This document shows positions 35,032 through 43,027 of a stretch of 43,580 nt of DNA, in pieces. Source of the DNA: an uncultured Rhodobacterales bacterium (lineage in GTDB: Bacteria; Pseudomonadota; Alphaproteobacteria; Rhodobacterales; Rhodobacteraceae); contig CAIMWI010000040.1 in assembly GCA_903845215.1 (NCBI GenBank), positions 1 to 43,580 on the forward strand, written 5' to 3'. The stretch's first letter is position 1. Every line of letters starts with the position of its first letter. Made by a program: the position numbers and the translations under genes. The notes beneath the pieces were generated by a model. That model was given only the letters and a program-made list of their open reading frames with translations, was not told the origin of the DNA and ran no database searches.

Positions 35032-35856
35032 ATGGAACCGGGATATTTCACCGAAAGCGACAGCGCCGAGGTTGTCATTGCCCGCAACGCCGATGCCAAA
35101 TCGGAACGGTTAAAACAGGTGATGGCGGTGCTGACCCGCCATATCCACGCCGCTGTCAAAGAGATTGAACCCACGACCGAAGAATGGATGACAGCCCTGC
35201 AGTTTCTGACCGCCACGGGCCAGATGTGCAGCGATTGGCGGCAGGAATATATCCTGTTTTCCGATATCATGGGCGTTTCCATGCTGGTCGATGCGATCAA
35301 CAACCGCAAACCCACGGGCGCGTCTGAATCGACAGTTCTGGGGCCGTTTCATCTGGCCGATGCGCCGGAATTGCCCATGGGCGCCAATATCTGTCTGGAT
35401 GCCAAAGGCGAGCCAATGTTGGTGCGCGGGCGCATTCTGGATACAGCAGGAAAACCCATTGCCCATGCCAAGATTGATGTCTGGCAGGCCAATGACGAAG
35501 GCTTTTACGATGTGCAGCAAAAGGGCATCCAGCCCGATTTCAACCTGCGCGGGGTGTTTCGCACAGGTGCAGACGGGCGCTATTGGTTCAAAGGCGTGAA
35601 GCCCAAGTTCTATCCCATCCCCGATGACGGCCCCGTGGGCAAGTTGCTGGGGGCCTTGGGGCGGCATCCGTTCCGCCCGGCGCATTTGCCACGCTTAACC
35701 TTCGCACGCGCCCTTTCCATTTACCCCCCCGCGCCCTATAGGGGTCAGGCGGGACGCCCCCGCAGGCCCCTAGCGAAAGCTAACCCATGCGCACCATCAC
35801 CACGACCGCAGATCTCGCCGCCTTCTGTGCTGCTGCCAAAACCCATCCCTATGTGA
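35032..35856 (+). pseudogene. Hydroxyquinol 1,2-dioxygenase, 3'-truncated
   Basis: The first about 219 residues are an intradiol ring-cleavage dioxygenase of the hydroxyquinol type: a helical N-terminal dimerisation domain (KSERLKQVMAVLTRH, SESTVLGPFH) and the catalytic beta-sandwich. Iron ligands Y159 (GFYDVQ), Y194 (KFYPIPDDGPVG) and H218 (RPAHL) are present and spaced as in the family, but the fourth ligand, two residues on, is P220. From 35689 the sequence has no family similarity, and the frame reads out of phase through the rnd leader and 70 bases into rnd before a stop at 35856. About 70 to 80 C-terminal residues are missing. Iron binding and activity are therefore expected to be lost. 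It starts 1 base after the hydroxylase stop. Confidence 0.85.
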
Positions 35857-36944
35857 CGATCGACACCGAGTTTCTGCGCGAGCGGACCTTTTGGTCCAAA
35901 CTGTGCCTGATCCAGATGGCGCTGCCGGGCAAAGACGGCGAGGCGGTTTTGGTCGACCCGATCGAAGGGGCTGATATGTCGCTGGAACCGATCTATGATC
36001 TGTTCCGCCACGAGGCGACGGTGAAAGTGTTTCACGCCGCCCGCCAAGATCTTGAAATTTTCTTTGTCGAGGGCAATTGCTTTCCCGTGCCGCTGTTTGA
36101 CACGCAGGTGGCGGCCATGGTCTGCGGCTTTGGCGAACAGGTGGGCTACGAGACGCTGGTGAAAAAGATCGCCAAGGCCGATCTGGATAAAACCTCGCGC
36201 TTCACAGATTGGTCGCGCCGCCCGCTGACCCAAGCGCAGGCCGAATATGCGGTGGCCGATGTCACGCATTTGCGGGTGATTTACGAATTTCTTGCCGCTC
36301 AAATCGCCAAAACCAGCCGGCAGTCTTGGGTCGCCGAAGAGTTGGATGTTCTGGTAGACCCCGAAACCTACACCACCCGCCCTGAAGAGGCGTGGTTGCG
36401 CATCAAGACCCGCACCACCTCTGGCCGGTTTCTGGCTGTGGTCAAGGAACTGGCGCGGTTTCGCGAAAGCTATTGCCAAAGCCACAACATCCCCCGCTCG
36501 CGGGTGATGAAGGATGACGCGCTGCTAGAACTGGCCTCGACCCGCCCGACCAACCACGAAGAACTTGGCCGCTCGCGCCTGTTGTTGCGCGAAGGGCGCA
36601 AGCCCGACATCGCGGATGGCATCATTGCGGCGATCAAAGCGGGGATGGAGACCAAGCCCGAAGACCTGCCGCGCCCCGATGCGGTGCGCGAACAATTGCA
36701 GGTCAACCCCGCGCTGGCCGATTTGTTGCGTGTGCTGCTGAAGGCCAAATCCGAAGGGCTGGGGGTGGCAGCGCGTCTGATCGCGTCTTCGTCTGATCTG
36801 GATCTGATCGCTGCGGGTCAGCGCGATGTCACGGCCCTGTCAGGCTGGCGTGCCGAAGCTTTTGGCGAAGATGCCTTGCGGCTGTGTCGTGGTGAAATCG
36901 CGCTGACCGCCAAGGGCAGCGAAGTGCGCGTCGTGCGGGTCTAG
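35787..36944 (+). CDS. rnd: Ribonuclease D
   Basis: A 385-residue 3'-5' exoribonuclease that trims tRNA precursors. The DEDDy exonuclease residues are visible: D25 and E27 in TIDTEFLRE, a middle Asp in FHAARQDLEIF, and YAVADVTHLRVIYEFL carrying the final Tyr and Asp. HRDC-type helical domains follow (about 205-370). Start ATG 35787 gives the family N-terminus; the upstream leader GCGAAAGC is a poor ribosome-binding site. The truncated dioxygenase frame overlaps its first 70 bases in another frame, so rnd must have its own promoter or now be read from the degradation operon. It converges with glcB on a large inverted repeat. Confidence 0.96.
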   Translation: MRTITTTADLAAFCAAAKTHPYVTIDTEFLRERTFWSKLCLIQMALPGKDGEAVLVDPIEGADMSLEPIYDLFRHEATVKVFHAARQDLEIFFVEGNCFPVPLFDTQVAAMVCGFGEQVGYETLVKKIAKADLDKTSRFTDWSRRPLTQAQAEYAVADVTHLRVIYEFLAAQIAKTSRQSWVAEELDVLVDPETYTTRPEEAWLRIKTRTTSGRFLAVVKELARFRESYCQSHNIPRSRVMKDDALLELASTRPTNHEELGRSRLLLREGRKPDIADGIIAAIKAGMETKPEDLPRPDAVREQLQVNPALADLLRVLLKAKSEGLGVAARLIASSSDLDLIAAGQRDVTALSGWRAEAFGEDALRLCRGEIALTAKGSEVRVVRV

Positions 36945-36947
36945 CCC

Positions 36948-37002
36948 GTTTTTTCGCAGAAAAAACGTAAGCCCGAAAGCCACGTTTTTTCTGCGAAAAA
37001 AC
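36948..37002. terminator. Perfect 21-bp inverted repeat, bidirectional terminator of rnd and glcB
   Basis: Arms 36948-36968 and 36982-37002 are exact inverted copies (GTTTTTTCGCAGAAAAAACGT and its complement) around a 13-base loop. Each arm contains a run of six A and six T, so both strands have T-rich ends, and each arm is itself nearly palindromic. It lies 4 bases after the rnd stop and 18 bases from the glcB stop, fitting a two-way terminator, and it could extrude as a cruciform. Confidence 0.85.
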
Positions 37003-37019
37003 ACTCTCGCGATTTTCGC

Positions 37020-39164
37020 CTAAGCTTGCGCTTTTTTCTGCAATCTGCGGGCGTGCAAGATCGGCTCGGTGTAACCTGACGGCTGCACCCGCCCGCGCAA
37101 AACCAGTTCCCGCGCGGCCTGATAGGCGATGCCGTCAAAGCCCGGCGCCATCGGCTGATATAGCGGATCGCCGGCATTTTGCCGATCCACCAGGCCTGCC
37201 ATTTTCTGCAAGGCCGCCTCGACCTGATCCAAAGTCACCACGTCGTGCAGCAGCCAATTGGCGATATGCTGCGACGAGATACGGCAGGTGGCGCGGTCTT
37301 CCATCAGCCCCACATCGCCCAGATCAGGCACTTTGGAACATCCCACCCCTTGGTCAATCCAGCGCACAACATAGCCCAAGATCCCTTGGGCGTTGTTTTC
37401 CACTTCGCGCATCACCTGCGCCTCGCTCCATTTGCGATAGCTCGCCAATGGGATTTCCAAAAGCGTTTCGACATAGGCCCGCCGTCCGCCCACCGCCAAC
37501 CGGCGCTGCACGGCAAAGACATCAACCTTGTGGTAATGCAACGCATGCAAGATCGCGGCCGTGGGCGAGGGCACCCAGGCGCAATTCGCCCCTGCTTTGG
37601 GATGGTCGATCTTTTGTTCCAGCATGGCCGCCATCAGATCAGGGGCTGCCCACATGCCCTTGCCGATCTGTGCGCGCCCCGAAAGGCCACATTCCAGACC
37701 TATGTCGACATTTTGATTCTCGTAAGCCCCGATCCACGACTTGCGCTTGATGAAATCCTTGCGGCTGAACGGCCCGGCTTCCATCGAGGTGTGAATCTCA
37801 TCCCCCGTGCGGTCCAAAAAGCCGGTGTTGATAAAGGCCAAGCGGTGGCTGGCGGCGCGGATACATTCCTTAAGGTTGACCGAGGTGCGCCGCTCTTCAT
37901 CCATCACGCCGATTTTGACCGTGTGGCGGGGCAAGCCCAAAAACTGCTCGACCTTGGCAAAGACGGCATCGGCAAAGGCCACTTCATCCGGCCCGTGCAT
38001 TTTGGGTTTGACCACATAGATCGACCCGTGATGCGAATTGCGCAGGCCGGTTTGGCGCAACAGGTCATGCTTGCCGATCAAGACGGTGATGGCTGCATCC
38101 ATCAGGCCTTCAGGCACTTCCGCTCCGGCGCTGTCGAGAATGGCGGGGTTGGTCATCAAATGGCCCACGTTGCGTATCCACAACAGCGCGCGGCCCTTCA
38201 CGGTTAAGGTGCTGCCATCAGGGGCCAAAAAGCTGCGGTCCTCGTTCAAGGCGCGGCTGACCCTGCGGCCGCCCTTGTCAAAATCGGCTGTCAGCGTGCC
38301 TGTCATCAGGCCCAGCCATTTGGCATAGGCTTGCACCTTATCCGCCGCATCGACGCAAGCCACCGAATCCTCACAATCCATAATCGCCGAGACAGCGCTT
38401 TCCAGCACAATGTCGGCCAAAAGCGCTTGATCGCGTGCGCCAATCGGATGGGCGCGGTCAAAGACCAGTTCGACATGCAAGCCATTGTTGCGCAACAAGA
38501 CCGAATCTGGCGCGCGCGGATTCCCACGATAGCCCACGAATTTCTCTGGGCTGACCAGCGGCTGCTCGTCGACCAGCAAAGCCCCGTCTTTGACGTAATA
38601 GCGCCGCACATCGGCGTGGCTGGTGCCGACAATCGGAAAAGCTTCATCCAAAAACACCCGCGCGCGCGCCACAACCCGCGCGCCGCGGCCACGTTCATAG
38701 CCACCAGCAGGTGGGGCGCTGCCCATCGCGTCGGTGCCGTAAAAGGCATCATACAGGCTGCCCCACCGCGCGTTGGCGGCGTTCAGCGCATAACGGGCGT
38801 TGGTGATCGGCACCACAAGCTGCGGGCCGGGAATGGTGGCGATTTCAGGATCAACGCCTGTGGTGTCAATCTGAAACGCGGGGCCTTCGGGCAGCAGATA
38901 GCCGATCTCGCGCAAGAAGACCTGATAGGCTTCGGGATCATGGGGGTTTGCGCGGTGGGCAATATGCCACGCGTCAATCTGGGCCTGCAACTCGGCACGG
39001 CGGATCAAGAGGGCGCTGTTGCGGGGCCCCATCTCGTGGACTAGATCGGAAAACCCGTGCCAAAATGACTCTGCCGTGACCCCGCTGCCCGGCAATGCCT
39101 GCTCTTCGACAAAGCGGGCCAAAATCTCTGCGACCTGAAGGGCGGCGCGGCGAACGAAAGTCAT
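37020..39164 (-). CDS. glcB: Malate synthase G
   Basis: A 714-residue monomeric malate synthase that condenses glyoxylate with acetyl-CoA to malate, for growth on glycolate, two-carbon compounds or via the glyoxylate shunt. Length and architecture match the G isoform (about 720 residues) rather than the 530-residue A isoform. Seen motifs include [34 protein letters not shown] in parts, the acetyl-CoA/glyoxylate barrel with [18 protein letters not shown] near the C-terminus, [14 protein letters not shown] and [13 protein letters not shown]. No isocitrate lyase gene is adjacent. A GTATC-T-GATAC palindrome lies 25 bases upstream and may be part of its control. Confidence 0.97.
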   Translation of the reverse strand: MTFVRRAALQVAEILARFVEEQALPGSGVTAESFWHGFSDLVHEMGPRNSALLIRRAELQAQIDAWHIAHRANPHDPEAYQVFLREIGYLLPEGPAFQIDTTGVDPEIATIPGPQLVVPITNARYALNAANARWGSLYDAFYGTDAMGSAPPAGGYERGRGARVVARARVFLDEAFPIVGTSHADVRRYYVKDGALLVDEQPLVSPEKFVGYRGNPRAPDSVLLRNNGLHVELVFDRAHPIGARDQALLADIVLESAVSAIMDCEDSVACVDAADKVQAYAKWLGLMTGTLTADFDKGGRRVSRALNEDRSFLAPDGSTLTVKGRALLWIRNVGHLMTNPAILDSAGAEVPEGLMDAAITVLIGKHDLLRQTGLRNSHHGSIYVVKPKMHGPDEVAFADAVFAKVEQFLGLPRHTVKIGVMDEERRTSVNLKECIRAASHRLAFINTGFLDRTGDEIHTSMEAGPFSRKDFIKRKSWIGAYENQNVDIGLECGLSGRAQIGKGMWAAPDLMAAMLEQKIDHPKAGANCAWVPSPTAAILHALHYHKVDVFAVQRRLAVGGRRAYVETLLEIPLASYRKWSEAQVMREVENNAQGILGYVVRWIDQGVGCSKVPDLGDVGLMEDRATCRISSQHIANWLLHDVVTLDQVEAALQKMAGLVDRQNAGDPLYQPMAPGFDGIAYQAARELVLRGRVQPSGYTEPILHARRLQKKAQA

Positions 39165-39188
39165 GTCACATCTCCATCAAGGCTGTGA

Positions 39189-39199
39189 GTATCTGATAC
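39189..39199. promoter_or_regulatory. Palindrome GTATC-T-GATAC upstream of glcB
   Basis: A perfect 5+1+5 inverted repeat at 25 to 35 bases before the glcB start, within the 152-base gap to ptsP. It is in the right place for a repressor or activator of glcB, but I cannot name the regulator. The rest of the gap shows nothing clear. Confidence 0.35.
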
Positions 39200-39316
39200 A
39201 AATCCCAAGCCTTCTGCAAGCAAGGAGCGGTTTGCATTGCCGCAGCTTCGCCAGAAGCTTACTCTCGAACTTGGCGAAAATCCCGCCCGCGGAAAGGCCG
39301 ATCCAAGGGGCTGGGT

Positions 39317-41554
39317 TTAACCCTCTAGCCCTGCCAAATAGTCCAACAAGGCCCCGCGCACCGTTTCTGATCCGTCGCGCTTGGCCTCTTCTATCACGGC
39401 GCGGGCCGCTGATAAATCCACCGCGCGCAGCAAGGCCTTGACCGGCCCGATCGAGGCCGGCCGCATCGACAAAACGCGCAGGCCAATCGCTGCTAAAGCC
39501 AGCGCTTCCACAGGACGCCCCGCATCCTCGCCGCAATAGGACAATTTGGTGCCAAAAGGCGCACAGCGCGCAACGATATGTTCCAAAAACCGCAAGAACG
39601 ACACATTCAGCACATCATAGCGCTTGCGCACCCGTTCATTCTCGCGATCAGCGGCGAAGAAGAACTGTTTAAGATCGTTGCCGCCGATAGAGATGAAATC
39701 GACCAGTTTGAAAAACTCGTCCGGCGCGTAGGCCAGCGACGGCGTTTCCAGCATGGCGCCGATTTTTATGTCAGACGGGGTGATGTGCCCCAAGCTGCGC
39801 TCGCGGTGAATCTCGCGCAGCACATGGCTGCGGGCCGCCTTGAATTCGCCAAACTCGCTGACAAAGGGAAACATGATATCCAAAGCGCGGCCATTGGCCG
39901 CACGGATCAAGGCCTGCACCTGCATGCGCAAGACGCCGGGCTTATCCAGCCCCACCCGAATGGCGCGCCAACCCATGGCGGGGTTGGGTTCGTCATTGGG
40001 TTTCATATAGGGCAGCACCTTGTCTGACCCGATATCCAACGTGCGAAAAGCCACGGGGCGGCCTTGGGCGGCATCTAAAACCCGCCCATAGAGCGAGGCG
40101 AGTTCCGCCCGTTGCGGCATTTTGTTGCGGATTAAAAACTGCAACTCAGTGCGAAACAGGCCGACCCCTTCCGCCCCCGACCCAACCATAGATGGCAAAT
40201 CGGCCATCAAGCCGGCATTCATCAGCAATTCCACCCTTATCCCGTCGGTGGTAAGCGCAGGCAGGTCGCGCAGGCTGGCATAGCGTTTTTGCGCCTCGGC
40301 CTGCATGGCGATTTTGTCGCGAAAACTGCGGGCAATCGCCTCTTCGGCGCGCAGATGCACAATGCCTTGATCACCGTCGACCAAAATGGCGTTGCCGTTC
40401 AACGCCTCGCCGGTGATGCCCTTGGCGTGAATAACCATCGGGATCGACAAGGCCCGCGCCACCACGGCGGCGTGCGAGCCGACAGAGCCCTCTTCCAGCA
40501 CCACGCCTTTCAGCTTGCGCCCATATTCCAGCAATTCTGCCGGCCCAAGGTTGCGCGCCACCAGCACGGGGTTGTCGGGCATATCGGCGCCCGTGTCGCG
40601 GCCCTGACCGGTTAGAATGCGCAGCAAGCGGTTGGACAGATCGTCCAGATCCTGCAGCCTTTCGCGCAGATAGGCGTCTTCGACCTGTTCCAGACGGTTG
40701 CGGGCGGTGGATTGTTCTTTTTCCACGGCAGCTTCGGCCGACAGGCCGCGTTGGATGTCTTCTTCCATCCGGCGCAGCCAGCCGCGCGAATGGGCGAACA
40801 TGCGGTAGGCTTCGAGCACGGCTTTTTGGTCTTTATCCAGACTTTCCGCGGCCAAAAGATCGTCGACCGACACGCGCAAAACGCCAACCGCGTCACGGAT
40901 GCGGTCAATCTCGGTCAGGGGGTCGTCGGCGACGGGGTTGGTGACCACAACGCGCGGTTCATGCAGCCAAACGCGGCCTTCGGCTGCGCCTTCTTGGCCG
41001 GATGTGCCGCGAAACAGCATCGGTTGGCGGTGCAGCGCAAGCCCCGCATCATTGCCAAAGGCCCCCAGTTCGGCCATCTCGGCCAACACCATGGCAACCA
41101 CTTCGATGGCGTCAATGTCATCGTCGCCGTAACTGCGCGCAGCTTTGGATTGCAAGACCAAGACGCCCAGCTTTTCGCCCACCCGCTGTATCGGCACACC
41201 AAGAAAGGACGAGTAAATCTCTTCCCCCGTTTCGGGCATGAACCGAAAGCCCTTTTCGGCGGGGGCGTTGGCGGTGTTGACCGGCTGGCCCAAACGCGCC
41301 ACGCGGCCCACCAGCCCCTCGCCCAGCTTCATGCGGGTTTTGTGGACGGCTTCTTTTTTCAGGCCTTCGGTCGCGCAAAGCTCTAGCGTTTCGGGATCGC
41401 GAAACAAATAGATCGAGCAAACCTCTGTCCCCATCGAATCGGCGATGATATGGGTGATGCGGTCCAGCCGGTCTTGTCCCTTGGCGGGCGTGCTTAGCAC
41501 GTCGCGCAAGCGGCGCAAAAGCTTTCGACTGTCGCTTTCACTGCGTTCGGGCAT
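39317..41554 (-). CDS. ptsP: Phosphoenolpyruvate-protein phosphotransferase, nitrogen-PTS enzyme I (PtsP)
   Basis: A 745-residue enzyme I(Ntr) that takes phosphate from PEP and passes it to NPr, the start of the regulatory nitrogen phosphotransferase chain. An N-terminal GAF domain (about 20-160, LEGLVGRVA-like block GEGLVGRVARLGQPV) senses a ligand such as glutamine; the PEP-utiliser swivelling domain carries the phosphorylated H361 in VGSHAAVVARALSIPM; the barrel ends with the catalytic Cys in LSYCGEDAGRPVEALAL. The length is that of PtsP rather than sugar-PTS enzyme I (about 575). AAAGGTC precedes the ATG. A -10-like TATAAT is on the minus strand at 41621-41626. The partner genes ptsN and ptsO are not in the window. 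Confidence 0.96.
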   Translation of the reverse strand: MPERSESDSRKLLRRLRDVLSTPAKGQDRLDRITHIIADSMGTEVCSIYLFRDPETLELCATEGLKKEAVHKTRMKLGEGLVGRVARLGQPVNTANAPAEKGFRFMPETGEEIYSSFLGVPIQRVGEKLGVLVLQSKAARSYGDDDIDAIEVVAMVLAEMAELGAFGNDAGLALHRQPMLFRGTSGQEGAAEGRVWLHEPRVVVTNPVADDPLTEIDRIRDAVGVLRVSVDDLLAAESLDKDQKAVLEAYRMFAHSRGWLRRMEEDIQRGLSAEAAVEKEQSTARNRLEQVEDAYLRERLQDLDDLSNRLLRILTGQGRDTGADMPDNPVLVARNLGPAELLEYGRKLKGVVLEEGSVGSHAAVVARALSIPMVIHAKGITGEALNGNAILVDGDQGIVHLRAEEAIARSFRDKIAMQAEAQKRYASLRDLPALTTDGIRVELLMNAGLMADLPSMVGSGAEGVGLFRTELQFLIRNKMPQRAELASLYGRVLDAAQGRPVAFRTLDIGSDKVLPYMKPNDEPNPAMGWRAIRVGLDKPGVLRMQVQALIRAANGRALDIMFPFVSEFGEFKAARSHVLREIHRERSLGHITPSDIKIGAMLETPSLAYAPDEFFKLVDFISIGGNDLKQFFFAADRENERVRKRYDVLNVSFLRFLEHIVARCAPFGTKLSYCGEDAGRPVEALALAAIGLRVLSMRPASIGPVKALLRAVDLSAARAVIEEAKRDGSETVRGALLDYLAGLEG

Positions 41555-41632
41555 GGCTGACCTTTGGTTTGCCGTCTTGGCTTAAGCTATAAGCGCATTG
41601 TTCGCGCAAAGGGAATGCCGATTATAAAATTG

Positions 41633-41665
41633 GCCCTTTCAGCGGATTTAAACCGCCAAAAGGGC
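41633..41665 (-). terminator. Hairpin terminating the CHRD/four-helix gene pair
   Basis: GCCCTTT (41633-41639) pairs with AAAGGGC (41659-41665), with an inner GCGG/CCGC stem separated by a 2x2 mismatch. On the minus strand it is followed by CAATTTTAT. It lies 51 bases downstream of the four-helix protein gene. Confidence 0.6.
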
Positions 41666-41715
41666 TGTGTTTGCGGGATTTTCAGGCTGTTTGGGTGACT
41701 GCCGTCGCCAACAGG

Positions 41716-42108
41716 TCAGGCACGACCCCTGACATCGTCGCGATGATGCCAAGCCACCACGGCGGCCAGCGCAAAGGCCAAAACATCAAAGGGCAGCACC
41801 TTTAGAAAATAGGCATAGCCATCAACCTGAAAATTGGTGATCGCTGACACGATCATAATGATCGCCGCTGCCACCGCCCCCCAAAACCGCGTGGCGGGGA
41901 GCAATACCAGAACAGCAATCAAAATGTTCAGCAGATTGGCGGTGGTATTGATCCAATCTGCCAAGGGTTGTGCCGTATCGGGGTCGCCCGAACCCAAGGC
42001 GCACAGCACCTGTGTGGCCGATGTGGCAAGGGCCAAGATCCAAAAGAGACCGCGCATTGCAGGGCTGTCGTTGCGCATCACGCGCGTGGGTTGTAACAAG
42101 CGCATCAT
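41716..42108 (-). CDS. Small four-helix membrane protein, unknown function
   Basis: A 130-residue inner-membrane protein that I cannot assign. Four hydrophobic segments are visible: GLFWILALATSATQVLCAL, LLNILIAVLVLLPA, FWGAVAAAIIMIVSAI and VLPFDVLAFALAAVVAW, with short loops and a basic C-terminus. It lies 65 bases after the secreted CHRD-domain protein on the same strand, separated by a GC-rich hairpin, so the two form a likely operon. The two methionines at the start lack a good ribosome-binding site; translation might begin at the Met at residue 11 (42078). Confidence 0.75.
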   Translation of the reverse strand: MMRLLQPTRVMRNDSPAMRGLFWILALATSATQVLCALGSGDPDTAQPLADWINTTANLLNILIAVLVLLPATRFWGAVAAAIIMIVSAITNFQVDGYAYFLKVLPFDVLAFALAAVVAWHHRDDVRGRA

Positions 42109-42139
42109 AAGGTAATTCTTTCTAAAATTTAATGGGTAA

Positions 42140-42157
42140 GGGGCCTGTTGCGGCCCC
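42140..42157. terminator. GC-rich hairpin between the CHRD and four-helix genes
   Basis: GGGGCC (42140-42145), loop TGTTGC, GGCCCC (42152-42157). There is no T-run on the minus strand, so this may be an intercistronic hairpin that lowers expression of the downstream gene instead of a full terminator. Confidence 0.5.
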
Positions 42158-42173
42158 CTGTTTTATGGAAACT

Positions 42174-42848
42174 TTACTTTTCGACAGGCCAAAGCTGGCC
42201 GCGTATATCACCGAAAAACTGTTGATTTTTGGTGTGCAAATTAAAATACAATTCGCCTTCTGCGGCGATTGTGGCAAGGCCCGCAACCGTCACCATCTTG
42301 GTCGCCACATCGCCACGATTGATGCCGCAGCCCATGGTCACGGCCCCAACCATGCTATGGGCGTGGTCCAGAACAGCGGTGATATCTTTGTTGGTGATTT
42401 CAACCGAAAGCTCGCCATCGGCCAAGCCCTCTTGCAGGTTCACATTATTTGAAAAATCCACAATGATCGGCCCCAATTCGCCCGGCCTGCCGCAATGAAT
42501 GTGAAACATCGACACATCTTCGACCTTCACATTGTCAATTTTGATACGGGCATAGGCGTGGCTAAGGTCTTTGGTGAAGGCCAAAGTGCCATGGCCGCGA
42601 TCGGGGCGTTCAGCGCGCGGCACGGGTGTGCCAACGGATTTGAACATCTTGGGAACCATGGCGGGGGTGTCTTCTTCTTCGCCGCCTTCCTGATGGGGGG
42701 TCAACCACGCTTCGTAGATTTTTCCGATTTCAAGACCTGCAGCAGGGTCAAGCTTCATGCCATCGCGTGCGGGTACTTCTTGGGCAAACGCGGTTGATGA
42801 CAGAAGTATAAGGGCGGAAAGTGTGTGAAAGTTAAAAGGGTTGCGCAT
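42174..42848 (-). CDS. Secreted CHRD-domain protein
   Basis: A 224-residue exported protein. Residues 1-22 are a signal peptide ending in STAFA before QEVPARD. The rest has the CHRD pattern: GTLAFTKDLSHAYARIKIDNV, SMFHIHCGRPGELGPIIVDF (the HIHxG core) and the closing YFNLHTKN with GDIRGQLWP. CHRD is a beta-rich extracellular domain first seen in chordin whose bacterial function is unknown. An acidic EEEDTP stretch lies near residue 60, a possible insertion. It precedes the four-helix membrane protein gene, which may anchor or assist it. GAGG precedes the ATG, and a promoter with an inverted repeat lies upstream. Confidence 0.87.
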   Translation of the reverse strand: MRNPFNFHTLSALILLSSTAFAQEVPARDGMKLDPAAGLEIGKIYEAWLTPHQEGGEEEDTPAMVPKMFKSVGTPVPRAERPDRGHGTLAFTKDLSHAYARIKIDNVKVEDVSMFHIHCGRPGELGPIIVDFSNNVNLQEGLADGELSVEITNKDITAVLDHAHSMVGAVTMGCGINRGDVATKMVTVAGLATIAAEGELYFNLHTKNQQFFGDIRGQLWPVEK

Positions 42849-42899
42849 AAAGTGCCTCTGATATTTTGGGTTTATGAATTGGGTCGTAATGGACAGTTT

Positions 42900-42945
42900 C
42901 CCGATTCGGGATTGATTATCACCTATATGGCAACCCCACAGTCAA
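42900..42945 (-). promoter_or_regulatory. Candidate promoter and operator of the CHRD gene
   Basis: On the minus strand TTGACT (42945-42940) and GATAAT (42920-42915) are 19 bases apart, a long but possible spacing. Just downstream is the perfect 5+1+5 palindrome CCCGA-A-TCGGG (42910-42900), near where transcription would start. A regulator binding there could repress the gene. Confidence 0.4.
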
Positions 42946-42947
42946 AC

Positions 42948-43001
42948 AAAAAAAATGAACAGATGTGAAACCGCACAACTTGTTTGGGCAAGCGCGGTTT
43001 C
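42948..43001 (-). terminator. Rho-independent terminator of lysC
   Basis: GAAACCGC (minus-strand arms 43001-42994 and 42974-42967) gives an 8-bp stem with a 19-base loop. After an 11-base gap a run of eight T follows on the minus strand (42955-42948). It lies 27 bases beyond the lysC stop. The distance to the T-run is larger than usual. Confidence 0.55.
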
Positions 43002-43027
43002 GTCCACGCCGGCCCAAACACAATTTC

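Noticed and set aside
35683..35700. One-base frameshift as the sole defect of the dioxygenase
   Set aside because: Removing one C would restore His-Leu-His but is followed at once by a stop (GCT TAA). No frame before rnd has room for the missing C-terminal part, so a truncation is needed.
37179..38207. 342-codon open frame on the plus strand
   Set aside because: Antisense to malate synthase G, which has all family motifs; the composition is that of a shadow frame.
42911..42922. FNR box (TTGAT-N4-ATCAA) before the CHRD gene
   Set aside because: Only TGAT-T-ATCA is found, with a single-base centre, which does not fit the FNR spacing.
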